From Enterococcus hulanensis (GTDB taxonomy: Bacteria > Bacillota > Bacilli > Lactobacillales > Enterococcaceae): a stretch of 64,000 nucleotides of DNA. A model generated the notes under the pieces. The model did no database searches. It worked only from the letters and a program-made list of their open reading frames with translations, and was not told the origin of the DNA. The stretch lies in the NCBI RefSeq assembly GCF_005405485.1, contig NZ_BJED01000008.1:1-64000 (forward strand), in the 5' to 3' direction. This document shows, one piece after another, positions 37,242-46,710 of this stretch. The first letter of the stretch is position 1. Each line of letters begins with the position of its first letter. The position numbers and the translations under genes were made by a program.

Positions 37242-37796
37242 ATGATTGATATAAAAATGCTGGCGATGATCTTTTTTATCAATTTTGCATACGTCACATT
37301 AAATACACTCCGTTTTATGCTTACAATGAAAGGCTACCGCATATTAGCGCCTTTGATGAGTATGGTTGAGATTACTATCTATATACTCGGACTTTCACTC
37401 GTTCTGGATCGCTTAGATAATCCCCTCAACCTGCTGACCTACGCATTGGGTTATGCCATCGGTATCAGTGTTGGAATAAAAATCGAGGATAAGTTAGCAT
37501 TAGGCTACATCATGGTCACAGTCATTTTACCGACAAATACGGATCAGGAAGCAAGCCTGCCGCGCTTTCTTAGGGAGAACGGCTATGGTGTCACGCAATC
37601 TTACGGTGAAGGACTAGAAGGCGGACGAATGGTCTTAGAAATTTTATCACCGCGTAAAAATGAACGCTCACTCTATGCCTTGATCAAAGAAGTTGAGGAA
37701 CGGGCTTTTATTATCTCTTATGAACCAAAATATATTTCCGGCGGATTTTGGACGAAAAAAGTTCGTAAACGGCAAAAAAACAGCTTGAAGCCCTAG
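37242..37796 (+). CDS. UPF0316/DUF2179-type membrane protein
   Basis: This 184-aa protein has three hydrophobic helices in the first 85 residues and a small cytoplasmic alpha/beta C-terminal domain (DUF2179-like, about 100-175). The family is widespread in Firmicutes with unknown role; the C-terminal fold resembles domains found in YitT-type membrane proteins. ATG 37242 has AGGAGG 9 nt upstream. A longer open frame runs back to 37122 but lacks a ribosome site. Confidence 0.85.
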   Translation: MIDIKMLAMIFFINFAYVTLNTLRFMLTMKGYRILAPLMSMVEITIYILGLSLVLDRLDNPLNLLTYALGYAIGISVGIKIEDKLALGYIMVTVILPTNTDQEASLPRFLRENGYGVTQSYGEGLEGGRMVLEILSPRKNERSLYALIKEVEERAFIISYEPKYISGGFWTKKVRKRQKNSLKP

Positions 37797-37811
37797 CTTC
37801 AAGCTGTTTTT
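37777..37811. terminator. Bidirectional terminator between convergent genes
   Basis: AAAACAGCTTGAAGC (37777-37791) and GCTTCAAGCTGTTTT (37796-37810) with a 4-nt loop. It includes the stop codon of the plus-strand gene and abuts the stop of the minus-strand gene. Confidence 0.95.
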
Positions 37812-38661
37812 ACCAGATAAATTTGATTAATTGTTTTTCCAACTTAGCGCTTTTAGTTATTGCTGAGTGCCCCCCGCTTTTTCCTGTAACCGTCAGCTCC
37901 TGATAACTTCTCGCATGTTTTTGGAATAATAGGCGCAAAGCAAAGGCACTGTGTGTGGATACTGAGCCGTCGCTTTCTGTCCCATCCTTCAAATCCCCAG
38001 CTACATCAAGCACATGCAGATCCGTCGGCAATTGATTCATCGCCTGATCAAAATATTGATAGATCGGGGTCTCCCCGCTTGGTCCTTTTTCTGTTAATTC
38101 ATAGGCAAAAATCTCTTCAGTATCCTCAGCGATCTCTAAATCATTGAAAGGTGCCGCAATCGCAACAAAATGCTCGGTAACCGGCGTCTTCTCTCCAGCA
38201 TACTCTAATAAGTAGCGTAACGAAGAAACGCCCCCCATAGAATGACTGACAAGATTGACGCGCCTAACCTTCTTTTTGTACAAGTAACGCATGACTTTAT
38301 CGATCCATTTACTCTGAGTAATTTCATCAGTCACGTCCTTTGCAAAAAGAACCATGATAGTTGGATTATCGTTCCTATTTTTCAACTCTCCTTCAACACT
38401 TAACTTGCCATCTGCTTGAACCACAATGGTCATTTCACGCTTCGCAACATTTTCTCGTTCAAATCGCCGCAAGAGCGGACCAAAAGAAAAAGAATTCCCT
38501 TCATAACCATGAATAAAAACGGTCGGAACATTTGAATAATGAACATCTTTTTGTTTTACCAGTGTGCCGGGACTAAAGTAACGTACCTTCGCATAATAAA
38601 TCCCCCCAAACACTAATAAAAAACTTACAATCAAAATGATTCCCTTAATAATTCGTTGCAT
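37810..38661 (-). CDS. Exported alpha/beta hydrolase, DUF915 type
   Basis: This 283-aa protein has an N-terminal membrane anchor or signal (about 5-25). Its hydrolase domain has the FIHGYEGN oxyanion region (about 49-56), the nucleophile in VSHSMGGVSS (Ser near 149), an acid in the DVAGDLKDGTESDG part (about 225-240) and a His in GGHSAIT near 270. DUF915 proteins are lipase or acyl-esterase-like surface enzymes, with unknown substrate. It starts 4 bp after the upstream gene's stop, so the two are coupled. Confidence 0.85.
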   Translation of the reverse strand: MQRIIKGIILIVSFLLVFGGIYYAKVRYFSPGTLVKQKDVHYSNVPTVFIHGYEGNSFSFGPLLRRFERENVAKREMTIVVQADGKLSVEGELKNRNDNPTIMVLFAKDVTDEITQSKWIDKVMRYLYKKKVRRVNLVSHSMGGVSSLRYLLEYAGEKTPVTEHFVAIAAPFNDLEIAEDTEEIFAYELTEKGPSGETPIYQYFDQAMNQLPTDLHVLDVAGDLKDGTESDGSVSTHSAFALRLLFQKHARSYQELTVTGKSGGHSAITKSAKLEKQLIKFIW

Positions 38662-38665
38662 TCAC

Positions 38666-39466
38666 TCATGCCTTCTTTTTCATTAAATAAGTAAAACTTT
38701 CCCTTTCGCCTAATAATCTTTCCGTTAATTGCTGAATAAAAAAGAAGCGTGTTCTCTTATCCATTTTCTGAACAAAATATGGTGAAATGGTCTTAGTATA
38801 AAACGGTATGTTCAACTGCCATTCAGGTTGAGAAGTAATCACCTGCGTTGTTAACAGACTATCCAAAAAGATCGATTCTCTTCTTGGTTTCTTCCCAATA
38901 ATCACTTGATCAAGAATCAAACTTAATTGATTGCTGAAAAATTCCGGATTCACATCGCCGATCAACGCTGCCAGATTCGGAAATAACTTTGGTTGATCTA
39001 TATTCTCAAAATAATTTGGCAAAGTTTCCGCGAGTTTTTCTCCGCGATTAATCGTCACCAATTGAAAGTTTGCATTTTCCAATCGATTAGATATCGGTAA
39101 CATGAAATCAATCGCTATTGTATCGTTTAACTCAGCAAGGCGCAGTTCTTCCCCTAACCAAACTAGTAATTCTTCAGTTGTGTACTTATTATTAGCTGTT
39201 TGAATAAATTTCTCAACTAATTTAGTCGTCGGATATTCTGTTACTATCGTTAAAGAAAGCTGGTAACGTCGATCTTGACGGGACACAATAATATTATCAA
39301 TCAAAAAATCTAAATTCTTATCTAGATGCTTTTGATTCGGAAAGTTTTTTCGAATCTTACGCAAGATCACCGGCTCTTGTAATTCTAGAAAGTAATTCAA
39401 CAATTCTTGGATTTCAGTACGCTGTAAAGATTGCTGAAGTTTTTTATTATAAGTATAGATTTGCAT
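38666..39466 (-). CDS. Hypothetical protein, possibly DUF1803 type
   Basis: This 266-aa soluble protein has a winged-helix-like N-terminus (about 10-75, ELQEPVILRKIRKNFPNQ) and a mixed alpha/beta remainder. From memory a DUF1803 gene often accompanies ppaC and pflA in streptococci, and the position here is the same, but I cannot check the match. The start is ATG with GAGAGGAG upstream. Function unknown. Confidence 0.6.
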   Translation of the reverse strand: MQIYTYNKKLQQSLQRTEIQELLNYFLELQEPVILRKIRKNFPNQKHLDKNLDFLIDNIIVSRQDRRYQLSLTIVTEYPTTKLVEKFIQTANNKYTTEELLVWLGEELRLAELNDTIAIDFMLPISNRLENANFQLVTINRGEKLAETLPNYFENIDQPKLFPNLAALIGDVNPEFFSNQLSLILDQVIIGKKPRRESIFLDSLLTTQVITSQPEWQLNIPFYTKTISPYFVQKMDKRTRFFFIQQLTERLLGERESFTYLMKKKA

Positions 39467-39605
39467 CTCAGGCTCCTCTCTCGTTGGTAATTTTTTTACG
39501 TAAAAACAAAAATAGTTTACAGGCCTCTGTTATTGTAGAAGGAAAAAATCTACTTAAAAAGCCAAGCATCCAAAAGCATTATAGTCCTATTTAAAAAAAT
39601 CCACA

Positions 39606-39633
39606 AAAAAGTGGACTTTCAAAAGTCCACTAA
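39606..39633 (-). terminator. Terminator after ppaC
   Basis: AGTGGACTTT (39610-39619) and AAAGTCCACT (39622-39631). On the minus strand it is followed by TTTTTTG. Confidence 0.93.
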
Positions 39634-39641
39634 TAATCGAA

Positions 39642-40571
39642 TTATTTTTCAAATGCTTCTGTCAATTGAGGCACGATTTGTTTCTTACGTGAAACAACCC
39701 CCGGTAAAAATGCTCGATCGTTTTCAAGATTTACATTGAATGCTTTCGTAATCTTTTCTCTCGGTTCACCAGCGACTAATAATTCTGAGTCAGAATCTAG
39801 TACGTTTGTAACAAGCAATAAGAATAAGTCATAACCATTCTTAACGTTTTCTGCTAGCATCGCGTCACGTAACGCATCTTGACGAGCAAAAACTTCATCT
39901 AAATCAACTGTGTTGACTTGTGCGATTCGAACAGTTTTGTCAGCCATCGGAAATGATTTGGCATCCAAGTCCAATAATTCCGCTTCAGACTTATCACTTA
40001 AATTTGTTCCGGCTTTCAAAAGATCCAAACCATAGTTGTCTAGTTCAACACCAGCAATCTTCGCTAACTCATTAGCAGCATCGATATCTTCCTGTGTACA
40101 AGTCGGTGATTTGAATAATAAGGTATCAGAAATGATTGCCGATAACATCATACCTGCAATTTTCGCAGGAACAGCAATATTGTTTTCTTTATAAAGCTTT
40201 AATACGATCGTTGATGTACAACCAACTGGCTCTGCACGATAATAAAGCGGGTTTGCTGTTTGGAAGTTCGCGATTCGATGATGATCAACCACTGCCAGAA
40301 TGTTCAACGCTTCAATATCCGCTGCACTTTGTTGGAATTCATTATGGTCAACTAACATTACATCATTCGTTTCAGCTGCCATTTTTTCTACTACACGTGG
40401 AGCTGTCAACCCAAAATGATCCAATGCAAATTGTGTTTCTTCATTTGGTGTTCCAAGTGCCACTGCTTCTGCGTCAACACCTAATTCTTTTTGTAAGCTA
40501 GCAAAGGCAATCGCCGCTCCGATTGCATCTGTATCAGGATTTTGGTGCCCAAAAATTAAAACTTTTGCCAT
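39642..40571 (-). CDS. ppaC: Manganese-dependent inorganic pyrophosphatase (family II)
   Basis: This 309-aa DHH-family enzyme hydrolyses pyrophosphate. Metal-binding motifs are in order: [12 protein letters not shown] (about 7-18), LVDHNEF (about 73), [10 protein letters not shown] (DHH near 96) and ISDTLLF (about 147). The C-terminal DHHA2 domain ends with [10 protein letters not shown]. It is typical of streptococci and enterococci. AAAGGAG precedes the ATG and a TATGAT box (40605-40610) may be its -10. It has its own terminator. Confidence 0.97.
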   Translation of the reverse strand: MAKVLIFGHQNPDTDAIGAAIAFASLQKELGVDAEAVALGTPNEETQFALDHFGLTAPRVVEKMAAETNDVMLVDHNEFQQSAADIEALNILAVVDHHRIANFQTANPLYYRAEPVGCTSTIVLKLYKENNIAVPAKIAGMMLSAIISDTLLFKSPTCTQEDIDAANELAKIAGVELDNYGLDLLKAGTNLSDKSEAELLDLDAKSFPMADKTVRIAQVNTVDLDEVFARQDALRDAMLAENVKNGYDLFLLLVTNVLDSDSELLVAGEPREKITKAFNVNLENDRAFLPGVVSRKKQIVPQLTEAFEK

Positions 40572-40611
40572 AGTTAATTCGCTCCTTTAAATTAGTTCTT
40601 CTTTATCATAT

Positions 40612-40650
40612 CAAAAAAAAGGAAAAGAGCAACAACCTGCTGCTCTTTTC
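40612..40650 (-). terminator. Second terminator after pflA
   Basis: GAAAAGAGCA (40622-40631) and TGCTCTTTTC (40641-40650). The minus strand continues with a T run at 40612-40620. Confidence 0.85.
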
Positions 40651-40707
40651 GATTATAAATTTCTTGTATTTTCTAAAATCCAAAATATATAAAATACCAC
40701 GCAAAGA

Positions 40708-40733
40708 ATCGGGCGAAGAACCTTCCGCCCGAT
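40708..40733 (-). terminator. First hairpin after pflA
   Basis: ATCGGGCG (40708-40715) and CGCCCGAT (40726-40733) with an inner AGG-rich loop. It is followed by TCTTTG, so the T run is weak and the second hairpin may finish the job. Confidence 0.7.
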
Positions 40734-40746
40734 CTATCTGTTCTTT

Positions 40747-41532
40747 TTAATTTCCACGTTTCAAATAGCCCTTATAATCTTCGGTATGCAATAATTTTTT
40801 CGCATTCTCCACTCGATCATCCGTTGGAGGTTCAATTCCTTCTAACGGATACTTCAGACCCATTTCTTCCCACTTGTATTTGCCCATTGTATGATAAGGT
40901 AAAATCTCAACTTTATCGACATTATTCAAGCTCTTAATAAATTTATCTAATCGAATTAAAAATTCGTCATAGTCGCTTCTAAAAGGTACTAACACATGGC
41001 GTATCCAAACGGGTTTGTTAATATCCGAAAGATATTTCGCCATTTCCAAGATATTATCATTGCCATGACCGGTTAATTCTTTATGCTTTTGGTTATCAAT
41101 CTGTTTAATATCAAATAAAATCAAATCAGTGTATTGCATTAATTCTTCAAACTTAGAAAAAAATGGTTCTTCAAAAGTAAATGGTTTTCCGCAACTATCT
41201 AATGTTGTATTGATTCCCATTTCCTTAGCCTTCTTAAATAAATCGATCAAAAAGTCGATTTGAAGTAAAGGTTCACCGCCGCTAACAGTGATTCCGCCTT
41301 TTTTCCCCCAATAACTCTTATAGTTCAACGCTTCCTTTAAAATATCATCAGCTGTTCTTTTCTTTGCTTTAGGATCATTTATTTTCCAAGTATCCGGATT
41401 ATGACAAAATTGGCAACGCATCCGACAGCCTTGCATGAAGACGATAAATCGTACGCCGGGTCCGTCAACAGATCCGAAACTTTCGATTGAATGGACATTT
41501 CCGACAATAGGTTGTTCAGTCACAGCAGACAT
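40747..41532 (-). CDS. pflA: Pyruvate formate-lyase activating enzyme
   Basis: This 261-aa radical SAM enzyme makes the glycyl radical of PflB. The FeS motif CRMRCQFCHNPD (about 35-46), GGEPL and an ISGGEPLLQ-type SAM region (about 83) are present. ATG 41532 has GAGGGGG just upstream; a longer frame to 41592 lacks a site. It lies 137 bp after pflB on the same strand and is likely expressed with it. Confidence 0.96.
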   Translation of the reverse strand: MSAVTEQPIVGNVHSIESFGSVDGPGVRFIVFMQGCRMRCQFCHNPDTWKINDPKAKKRTADDILKEALNYKSYWGKKGGITVSGGEPLLQIDFLIDLFKKAKEMGINTTLDSCGKPFTFEEPFFSKFEELMQYTDLILFDIKQIDNQKHKELTGHGNDNILEMAKYLSDINKPVWIRHVLVPFRSDYDEFLIRLDKFIKSLNNVDKVEILPYHTMGKYKWEEMGLKYPLEGIEPPTDDRVENAKKLLHTEDYKGYLKRGN

Positions 41533-41668
41533 AAACAGTCCCCCTCTTCTATATGTAAAAATTTCTCGCAAAATTTTTTTACGAATAACCAATGACTACC
41601 TTTAAAAAGTAAGGCGAATAGACTACCGTCCATCCGCCCTATTTTAGTATTCGCTTGTAAATCAGTTC

Positions 41669-43960
41669 TTACATTTTAGCATGGAATGTACGACTGATTA
41701 CATCTTCTTGTTGTTCACGAGTCAAGTCGATAAACTTAACCGCATAGCCAGAAACCCGAATTGTAAAGTTAGCATATTCTTCTTTTTCTGGATGTTCCAT
41801 AGCATCGATTAATTTTTCTTTACCAAAGACGTTCACGTTTAGATGATGTGCTCCTTGATCAAAGTAGCCATCTAAAACGTTTGTTAAGTTTTCAATGCGT
41901 TCATCTTCATCATGACCTAATGCATCTGGATTGATACTTTGTGTATTTGAAATACCATCCAACGCATATTCATAAGGTAATTTTGTTAATGAATTTAATG
42001 AAGCTAACAAACCATTTTGTTCAGCACCATAAGATGGGTTTGCTCCCGGAGCCAAAGGTTCACCAGCTTTACGTCCATCAGGCATTGTACCAGTTGCTTT
42101 ACCATAAACAACGTTTGAAGTAATTGTCAAAATTGATGTTGTTGGTTCTGAATTACGGTAAGTATGGTAATGTTCTAATTTTTCCATGAACGTTTTTAAT
42201 ACCCAAACAGCTAAGTCATCAGCACGAGCGTCATCGTTACCATATTTAGGGAATTTTCCATCGATCTTGAAGTCAGTAACAATACCATCTTCGTCACGAA
42301 TTGGGAAAACTTTTGCATATTTGATAGCAGCTAATGAATCAACTACGTGAGAAAATCCTGCGATACCTGTCGCAAAAGTACGCTTCAAGTCAGTATCCAT
42401 CAACGCTAGTTCAGCAGCTTCATAGTAATATTTATCATGCATAAAGTGGATCGCGTTCAAAGTATTTACATACATCCCAGCTAACCATTCCAACATGTCG
42501 TCATATTTAGCCATAACATCATCGAAATCTAGAGCTTCGTCTGATTCGATTGGACGGAAATCAGGTCCGACTTGTGCTTTAGATTTTTCATCAACCCCAC
42601 CGTTGATCGCATATAACAATGCTTTCGCCAAGTTTGCGCGAGCACCGAAGAATTGCATTTCTTTACCCGTTTGTGTAGCAGATACACAGCAGCAGATCGC
42701 ATAGTCATCTAGCCATACTGGACGCATTACATCGTCATTTTCATATTGAATTGAAGAAGTATCAATTGAAATCTTAGCTGCATAGTCTTTGAATCCTTCT
42801 GGTAAACGAGAAGAGTACAATACAGTCAAGTTTGGTTCTGGAGATGGACCCATGTTTTCTAGTGTGTGCAAGAAACGGAAATCATTTTTAGTAACTAATG
42901 TACGACCGTCCATACCCATACCAGCAATTGATAAAGTAGCCCAAACTGGATCGCCTGAGAACAATTCATTGTAAGAAGGAATACGAGCAAATTTAACCAT
43001 ACGTAATTTCATTACTAAATGGTCAATCAATTCCTGTGCTTGTTCTTCTGTCAAAATGCCTCTTTCAATATCACGTTGAATATAGATATCTAAGAATGTA
43101 GATACACGGCCGATTGACATCGCAGCACCATTTTGTTCTTTGATTGCTGCTAAGTAACCAAAGTATGTCCATTGAACCGCTTCTTTAGCATTCTCAGCTG
43201 GACGAGAAATATCGAACCCGTATGCTTCTGCCATTTCTTTAATGCGTTTTAATGCTTTATATTGATCGCTGATTTCTTCACGTAGACGAAGATCTTCTTC
43301 AGTGAATTGTCCGTGACCACAGTTTGCGTGGTCTTTTAGTTTTTCTTGCATCAAGTAGTCAATACCATAGAGTGCTACACGACGGTAATCACCAACGATA
43401 CGTCCACGTCCGTAAGTATCAGGAAGACCAGTGATGATCTTTGCACGACGAGCCGCACGAATTTCCGGTGTATATACATCAAAGACTGCTTGGTTATGCG
43501 TTTTATGATAATCATTAAAGATTTCAGTGAATTTAGGATTTGGTGTGTAGCCATAGCGTTCAAGAGATTCTTCTGCCATACGAATACCACCGTAAGGCAT
43601 GAATGCACGTTTTAACGGCTTATCTGTTTGGATACCGACGATCGTTTCTTTGTCTTTCAAATTTTCGTCAATATAGCCAGCACCATAAGCATTAGCTGCA
43701 GATACAATATCTGCCTCCATGTCTAATACGCCGCCGTTTTCACGTTCTTGTTTTTGAAGTTCTTGTAATTTTGCCCATAATGAATTTGTTGCGTCAGTTG
43801 GTTCAGCTAAGAAATCGGCAGCACCTTCATAAGGCGTGTAGTTAGCTTGGATGAAATCACGTGTATTGATTTCACTCTTCCATAAGTGCCCCTTAAAGCC
43901 TTCCCATGCAGACTTCTCAGTGTTTTTCATTTTTTCTAGTTCATTTGTTGCAGTTCCCAT
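41669..43960 (-). CDS. pflB: Formate C-acetyltransferase (pyruvate formate-lyase)
   Basis: This 763-aa glycyl-radical enzyme splits pyruvate and CoA to acetyl-CoA and formate during anaerobic growth. The active-site cysteines are in [10 protein letters not shown] near residue 415. The glycyl radical loop is RVSGYAV near 733. Length equals that of the family. TAAGGAGG lies upstream of ATG 43960. Its promoter is at 44017-44044 and a predicted CcpA site lies at 44086-44100, giving sugar control. Confidence 0.98.
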   Translation of the reverse strand: MGTATNELEKMKNTEKSAWEGFKGHLWKSEINTRDFIQANYTPYEGAADFLAEPTDATNSLWAKLQELQKQERENGGVLDMEADIVSAANAYGAGYIDENLKDKETIVGIQTDKPLKRAFMPYGGIRMAEESLERYGYTPNPKFTEIFNDYHKTHNQAVFDVYTPEIRAARRAKIITGLPDTYGRGRIVGDYRRVALYGIDYLMQEKLKDHANCGHGQFTEEDLRLREEISDQYKALKRIKEMAEAYGFDISRPAENAKEAVQWTYFGYLAAIKEQNGAAMSIGRVSTFLDIYIQRDIERGILTEEQAQELIDHLVMKLRMVKFARIPSYNELFSGDPVWATLSIAGMGMDGRTLVTKNDFRFLHTLENMGPSPEPNLTVLYSSRLPEGFKDYAAKISIDTSSIQYENDDVMRPVWLDDYAICCCVSATQTGKEMQFFGARANLAKALLYAINGGVDEKSKAQVGPDFRPIESDEALDFDDVMAKYDDMLEWLAGMYVNTLNAIHFMHDKYYYEAAELALMDTDLKRTFATGIAGFSHVVDSLAAIKYAKVFPIRDEDGIVTDFKIDGKFPKYGNDDARADDLAVWVLKTFMEKLEHYHTYRNSEPTTSILTITSNVVYGKATGTMPDGRKAGEPLAPGANPSYGAEQNGLLASLNSLTKLPYEYALDGISNTQSINPDALGHDEDERIENLTNVLDGYFDQGAHHLNVNVFGKEKLIDAMEHPEKEEYANFTIRVSGYAVKFIDLTREQQEDVISRTFHAKM

Positions 43961-44016
43961 TCCGAAAGGACCTCCTTAGAATAATAAAAACTTAATTGCT
44001 ACAGCTTTACGAACAA

Positions 44017-44044
44017 AGTATAACACATAAATTCTTTTATGCAA
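44017..44044 (-). promoter_or_regulatory. pflB promoter
   Basis: On the minus strand -35 TTGCAT (44039-44044), a 16-bp spacer and -10 TATACT (44017-44022), 56 bp before pflB. Confidence 0.75.
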
Positions 44045-44085
44045 GCCTTTCCTTGTGAAAGATTAATTAGAAAACAAGAAAATTT

Positions 44086-44100
44086 TGTAATCGTTAGCAA
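44086..44100 (-). promoter_or_regulatory. cre-type CcpA site upstream of pflB
   Basis: On the minus strand TTGCTAACGATTACA fits WTGNAANCGNWNNCW at 14 of 15 positions. It lies 42 bp upstream of the -35, a location usually linked to activation rather than blockage, though the sign cannot be told here. Confidence 0.65.
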
Positions 44101-44181
44101 AGCTTTGTTTTCAAAGGTTTTTCAGGATAAATTAGATGCAAAATTTTTATCAAAAAGATAGAAATTTCGATATTTTGTGAT

Positions 44182-44217
44182 AAAAAAAACGGGCATCTGT
44201 TTTAATACAGATACCCA
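44182..44217 (-). terminator. Terminator after parC
   Basis: GGGCATCTGT (44191-44200) and ACAGATACCC (44207-44216) with one mismatch. On the minus strand a run of eight T follows. Confidence 0.92.
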
Positions 44218-44245
44218 ACTGTAACAATTTTATATAATACAGAGT

Positions 44246-46696
44246 TTAATCATCAGCAGTTAATTCTTGCGTCTGAACTACTGAGTACAACTCTCCTTCT
44301 TGCTTTTCATCAATCGCGAATGTACCATTTGAAATTCGATCACTGATTGCAACATTAGAAATCTCAAGCTCTTTTTCGATTCCTTTGCTAGTCGTTAAAA
44401 TAAGTTTTCCTTCTGTTTCAGTCGTCATGTAAGACAGACGATGCGGATTCTTCTTCAGTTCACGGAAAATCATCAAGCCGCGTTTTGCTCGACCTAATTG
44501 CGGCAATTCTTGTGCAAGCATCCGTTTGGCGGCTCCGCGCTGGCTTAGTAACAGAATTGGTGAGTCACCTTCAGATGGAACTAAAGCACCCGCTACTACA
44601 AAATCACCGTCTTTAAGGTTAATAGCCTTAACTCCTGCTGCTTTTGAGCCCACTACTGGGACTTCTTCTAACGGATATCGCAGTCCGAAAGATCGATGTG
44701 AAGCAATGAACACATCCATGCCACGAACTTCATCGGTTAGGAAGACTGATACGATTTGATCCGTATCACTTTTCATTTTCATAGCTGTGGTTGGTCGACT
44801 ACGATAGGTACGCCAAGGCGAAAACTCTGTCATTCGAGTTTGTTTGATCATACCTTCTTTGCTCATGAAGACAAAAAGTTTATTCGCATCAATTTCTTTA
44901 TAAGGAAACGCTGCGATTATTTCTTCGGTCATAGATAAATTAGTGATCGTTTGCGAGATGTGCTCGCCGACATCTTTCCACTTTAGCTCAGTGATTTCAT
45001 GAACTGGTCGATAGATCATATTTCCATGGTTCGTCAAGATTAGCAAATGATCCAGTGTATTCAACTTATCAATAAAAATAATTGAATCTCCATCTTTCAT
45101 ACCATGTTCATCAGGACGTGACGCATTGTATGAACGTAAGCTGCTGCGTTTTAAGTACCCTTCTTTTGTTAAGGTTACAATCACGTCTTCTTGAGCAATC
45201 AGTACTTCTGTCTCGATCTTGATTTCACTGATTTCATCCTCAATTTGCGTCATACGATCATTTCCGTAGTTCTTTTTGATTTGGCGTAATTCTTGCTTCA
45301 TAACTTTATGCAATTCTTTTTCACTATTTAAGATCAAGTGTAATTCTTTTATCTCACCAGCTAATTCTGCTGCTTCTTTTTCTAATTGAGTAATATCGGT
45401 ATTGGTCAGACGATACAATTGCAGAGTCACGATCGCTTCTGCTTGCTCTTCGCTGAATTCAAAACGTTTAACTAAATTAGTTTTAGCATCTTTTTTATCT
45501 TTACTGCCGCGGATCGTAGCTATCACTTCATCAAGAATCGACAAAGCTTTCTTTAAGCCTTCAACAATATGCTGGCGCTTTTCTGCTTTGTTAAGTTCAT
45601 ATTGACTGCGCTTAGTAATCACAGACTTACGATGTCCAATGTAGCTTTCCAAAATATGTTTCAAGCCCACTTGCCGCGGGGTCATATTATCAATTGCTAC
45701 CATATTGAAATTGTAATTAATCTGCAGGTCAGTATTTTTAAACAAGTAATTTAGAATACCTTCTGCATTAGCGTCCTTTTTAAGCTCAACTACTACCTGC
45801 AACCCAGTCCGGTCTGATTCATCTCGAACCTCCGCGATACCATCGATCTTTTTATTCAAACGGATTTCATCCATTTTTTTGACTAAAACAGCTTTATTCA
45901 CTTCATAAGGTATCTCATGAATGACAATTTGCTGTTTACCGCCTTTTAATGGCTCGATCGATGTTTTCGAACGAAGAATAACTTTGCCTCGGCCAGTTTC
46001 GTAAGCCTTTTTGATTTCCGCTTTTCCTTGCAAAATACCGCCAGTCGGAAAATCAGGTCCTGGAATATATTCCATTATTTTTTCTAATGAAGCATTCGGA
46101 TGTTCGATTAAATAAATCGCACCATCAATTACCTCAGATAAGTTATGCGTAGGGATTTCAGTCGCATATCCAGCCGAAATACCTGTTGAACCATTGACTA
46201 AAAGATTTGGATACGCTGCTGGCAATACTGTTGGTTCTTTTTCTGTATCATCAAAGTTCCAAACTAGATCAACCGTATCTTTTTCAATATCTTTCAATAG
46301 CTCACCGCTCAGTTGAGACAAGCGGGCTTCAGTATAACGCATCGCAGCCGGCGGATCACCATCCATCGAACCATTGTTTCCGTGCATCTCGATTAAAACT
46401 TGACGCAGCTTCCAATCTTGGCTCATTCGGACCATCGCTTCATAGATTGAGCTGTCCCCGTGAGGATGATAGTTACCCATGATATTTCCGACAGACTTGG
46501 CTGATTTTCGAAAGCCTTTATCGTAAGTATTGCCGTCTTTATTCATAGCAAATAAAATCCGACGCTGTACTGGTTTCAAACCATCACGAATATCCGGCAA
46601 AGCCCGCTCTTGAATAATATATTTTGAATAGCGGCCAAAACGGTCACCCATTACTTCTTCTAATGTTAATTCTTGAATTGAATGTTTAGTCTCCAT
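44246..46696 (-). CDS. parC: DNA topoisomerase IV subunit A
   Basis: This 816-aa subunit breaks and rejoins DNA to unlink daughter chromosomes. The active-site Tyr lies in RYTEARLS (about 122) and the coiled-coil gate and C-terminal beta-pinwheel follow. In the quinolone region NYHPHGDSSIYEAMVR (about 75-90) the usual Ser and Glu are kept, so no known quinolone-resistance change is seen. It starts 14 bp after parE and is clearly in the same operon. Confidence 0.97.
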   Translation of the reverse strand: METKHSIQELTLEEVMGDRFGRYSKYIIQERALPDIRDGLKPVQRRILFAMNKDGNTYDKGFRKSAKSVGNIMGNYHPHGDSSIYEAMVRMSQDWKLRQVLIEMHGNNGSMDGDPPAAMRYTEARLSQLSGELLKDIEKDTVDLVWNFDDTEKEPTVLPAAYPNLLVNGSTGISAGYATEIPTHNLSEVIDGAIYLIEHPNASLEKIMEYIPGPDFPTGGILQGKAEIKKAYETGRGKVILRSKTSIEPLKGGKQQIVIHEIPYEVNKAVLVKKMDEIRLNKKIDGIAEVRDESDRTGLQVVVELKKDANAEGILNYLFKNTDLQINYNFNMVAIDNMTPRQVGLKHILESYIGHRKSVITKRSQYELNKAEKRQHIVEGLKKALSILDEVIATIRGSKDKKDAKTNLVKRFEFSEEQAEAIVTLQLYRLTNTDITQLEKEAAELAGEIKELHLILNSEKELHKVMKQELRQIKKNYGNDRMTQIEDEISEIKIETEVLIAQEDVIVTLTKEGYLKRSSLRSYNASRPDEHGMKDGDSIIFIDKLNTLDHLLILTNHGNMIYRPVHEITELKWKDVGEHISQTITNLSMTEEIIAAFPYKEIDANKLFVFMSKEGMIKQTRMTEFSPWRTYRSRPTTAMKMKSDTDQIVSVFLTDEVRGMDVFIASHRSFGLRYPLEEVPVVGSKAAGVKAINLKDGDFVVAGALVPSEGDSPILLLSQRGAAKRMLAQELPQLGRAKRGLMIFRELKKNPHRLSYMTTETEGKLILTTSKGIEKELEISNVAISDRISNGTFAIDEKQEGELYSVVQTQELTADD

Positions 46697-46710
46697 TATT
46701 TGACCACCTC

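Noticed and set aside
44041-44070. Rex-type site near TTTCACAAGG upstream of pflB
   Set aside because: Only one half-site is present; the opposite half is missing.
46200-46470. Quinolone-resistance change in ParC
   Set aside because: The HPHGDSSIYE segment keeps the normal Ser and Glu.
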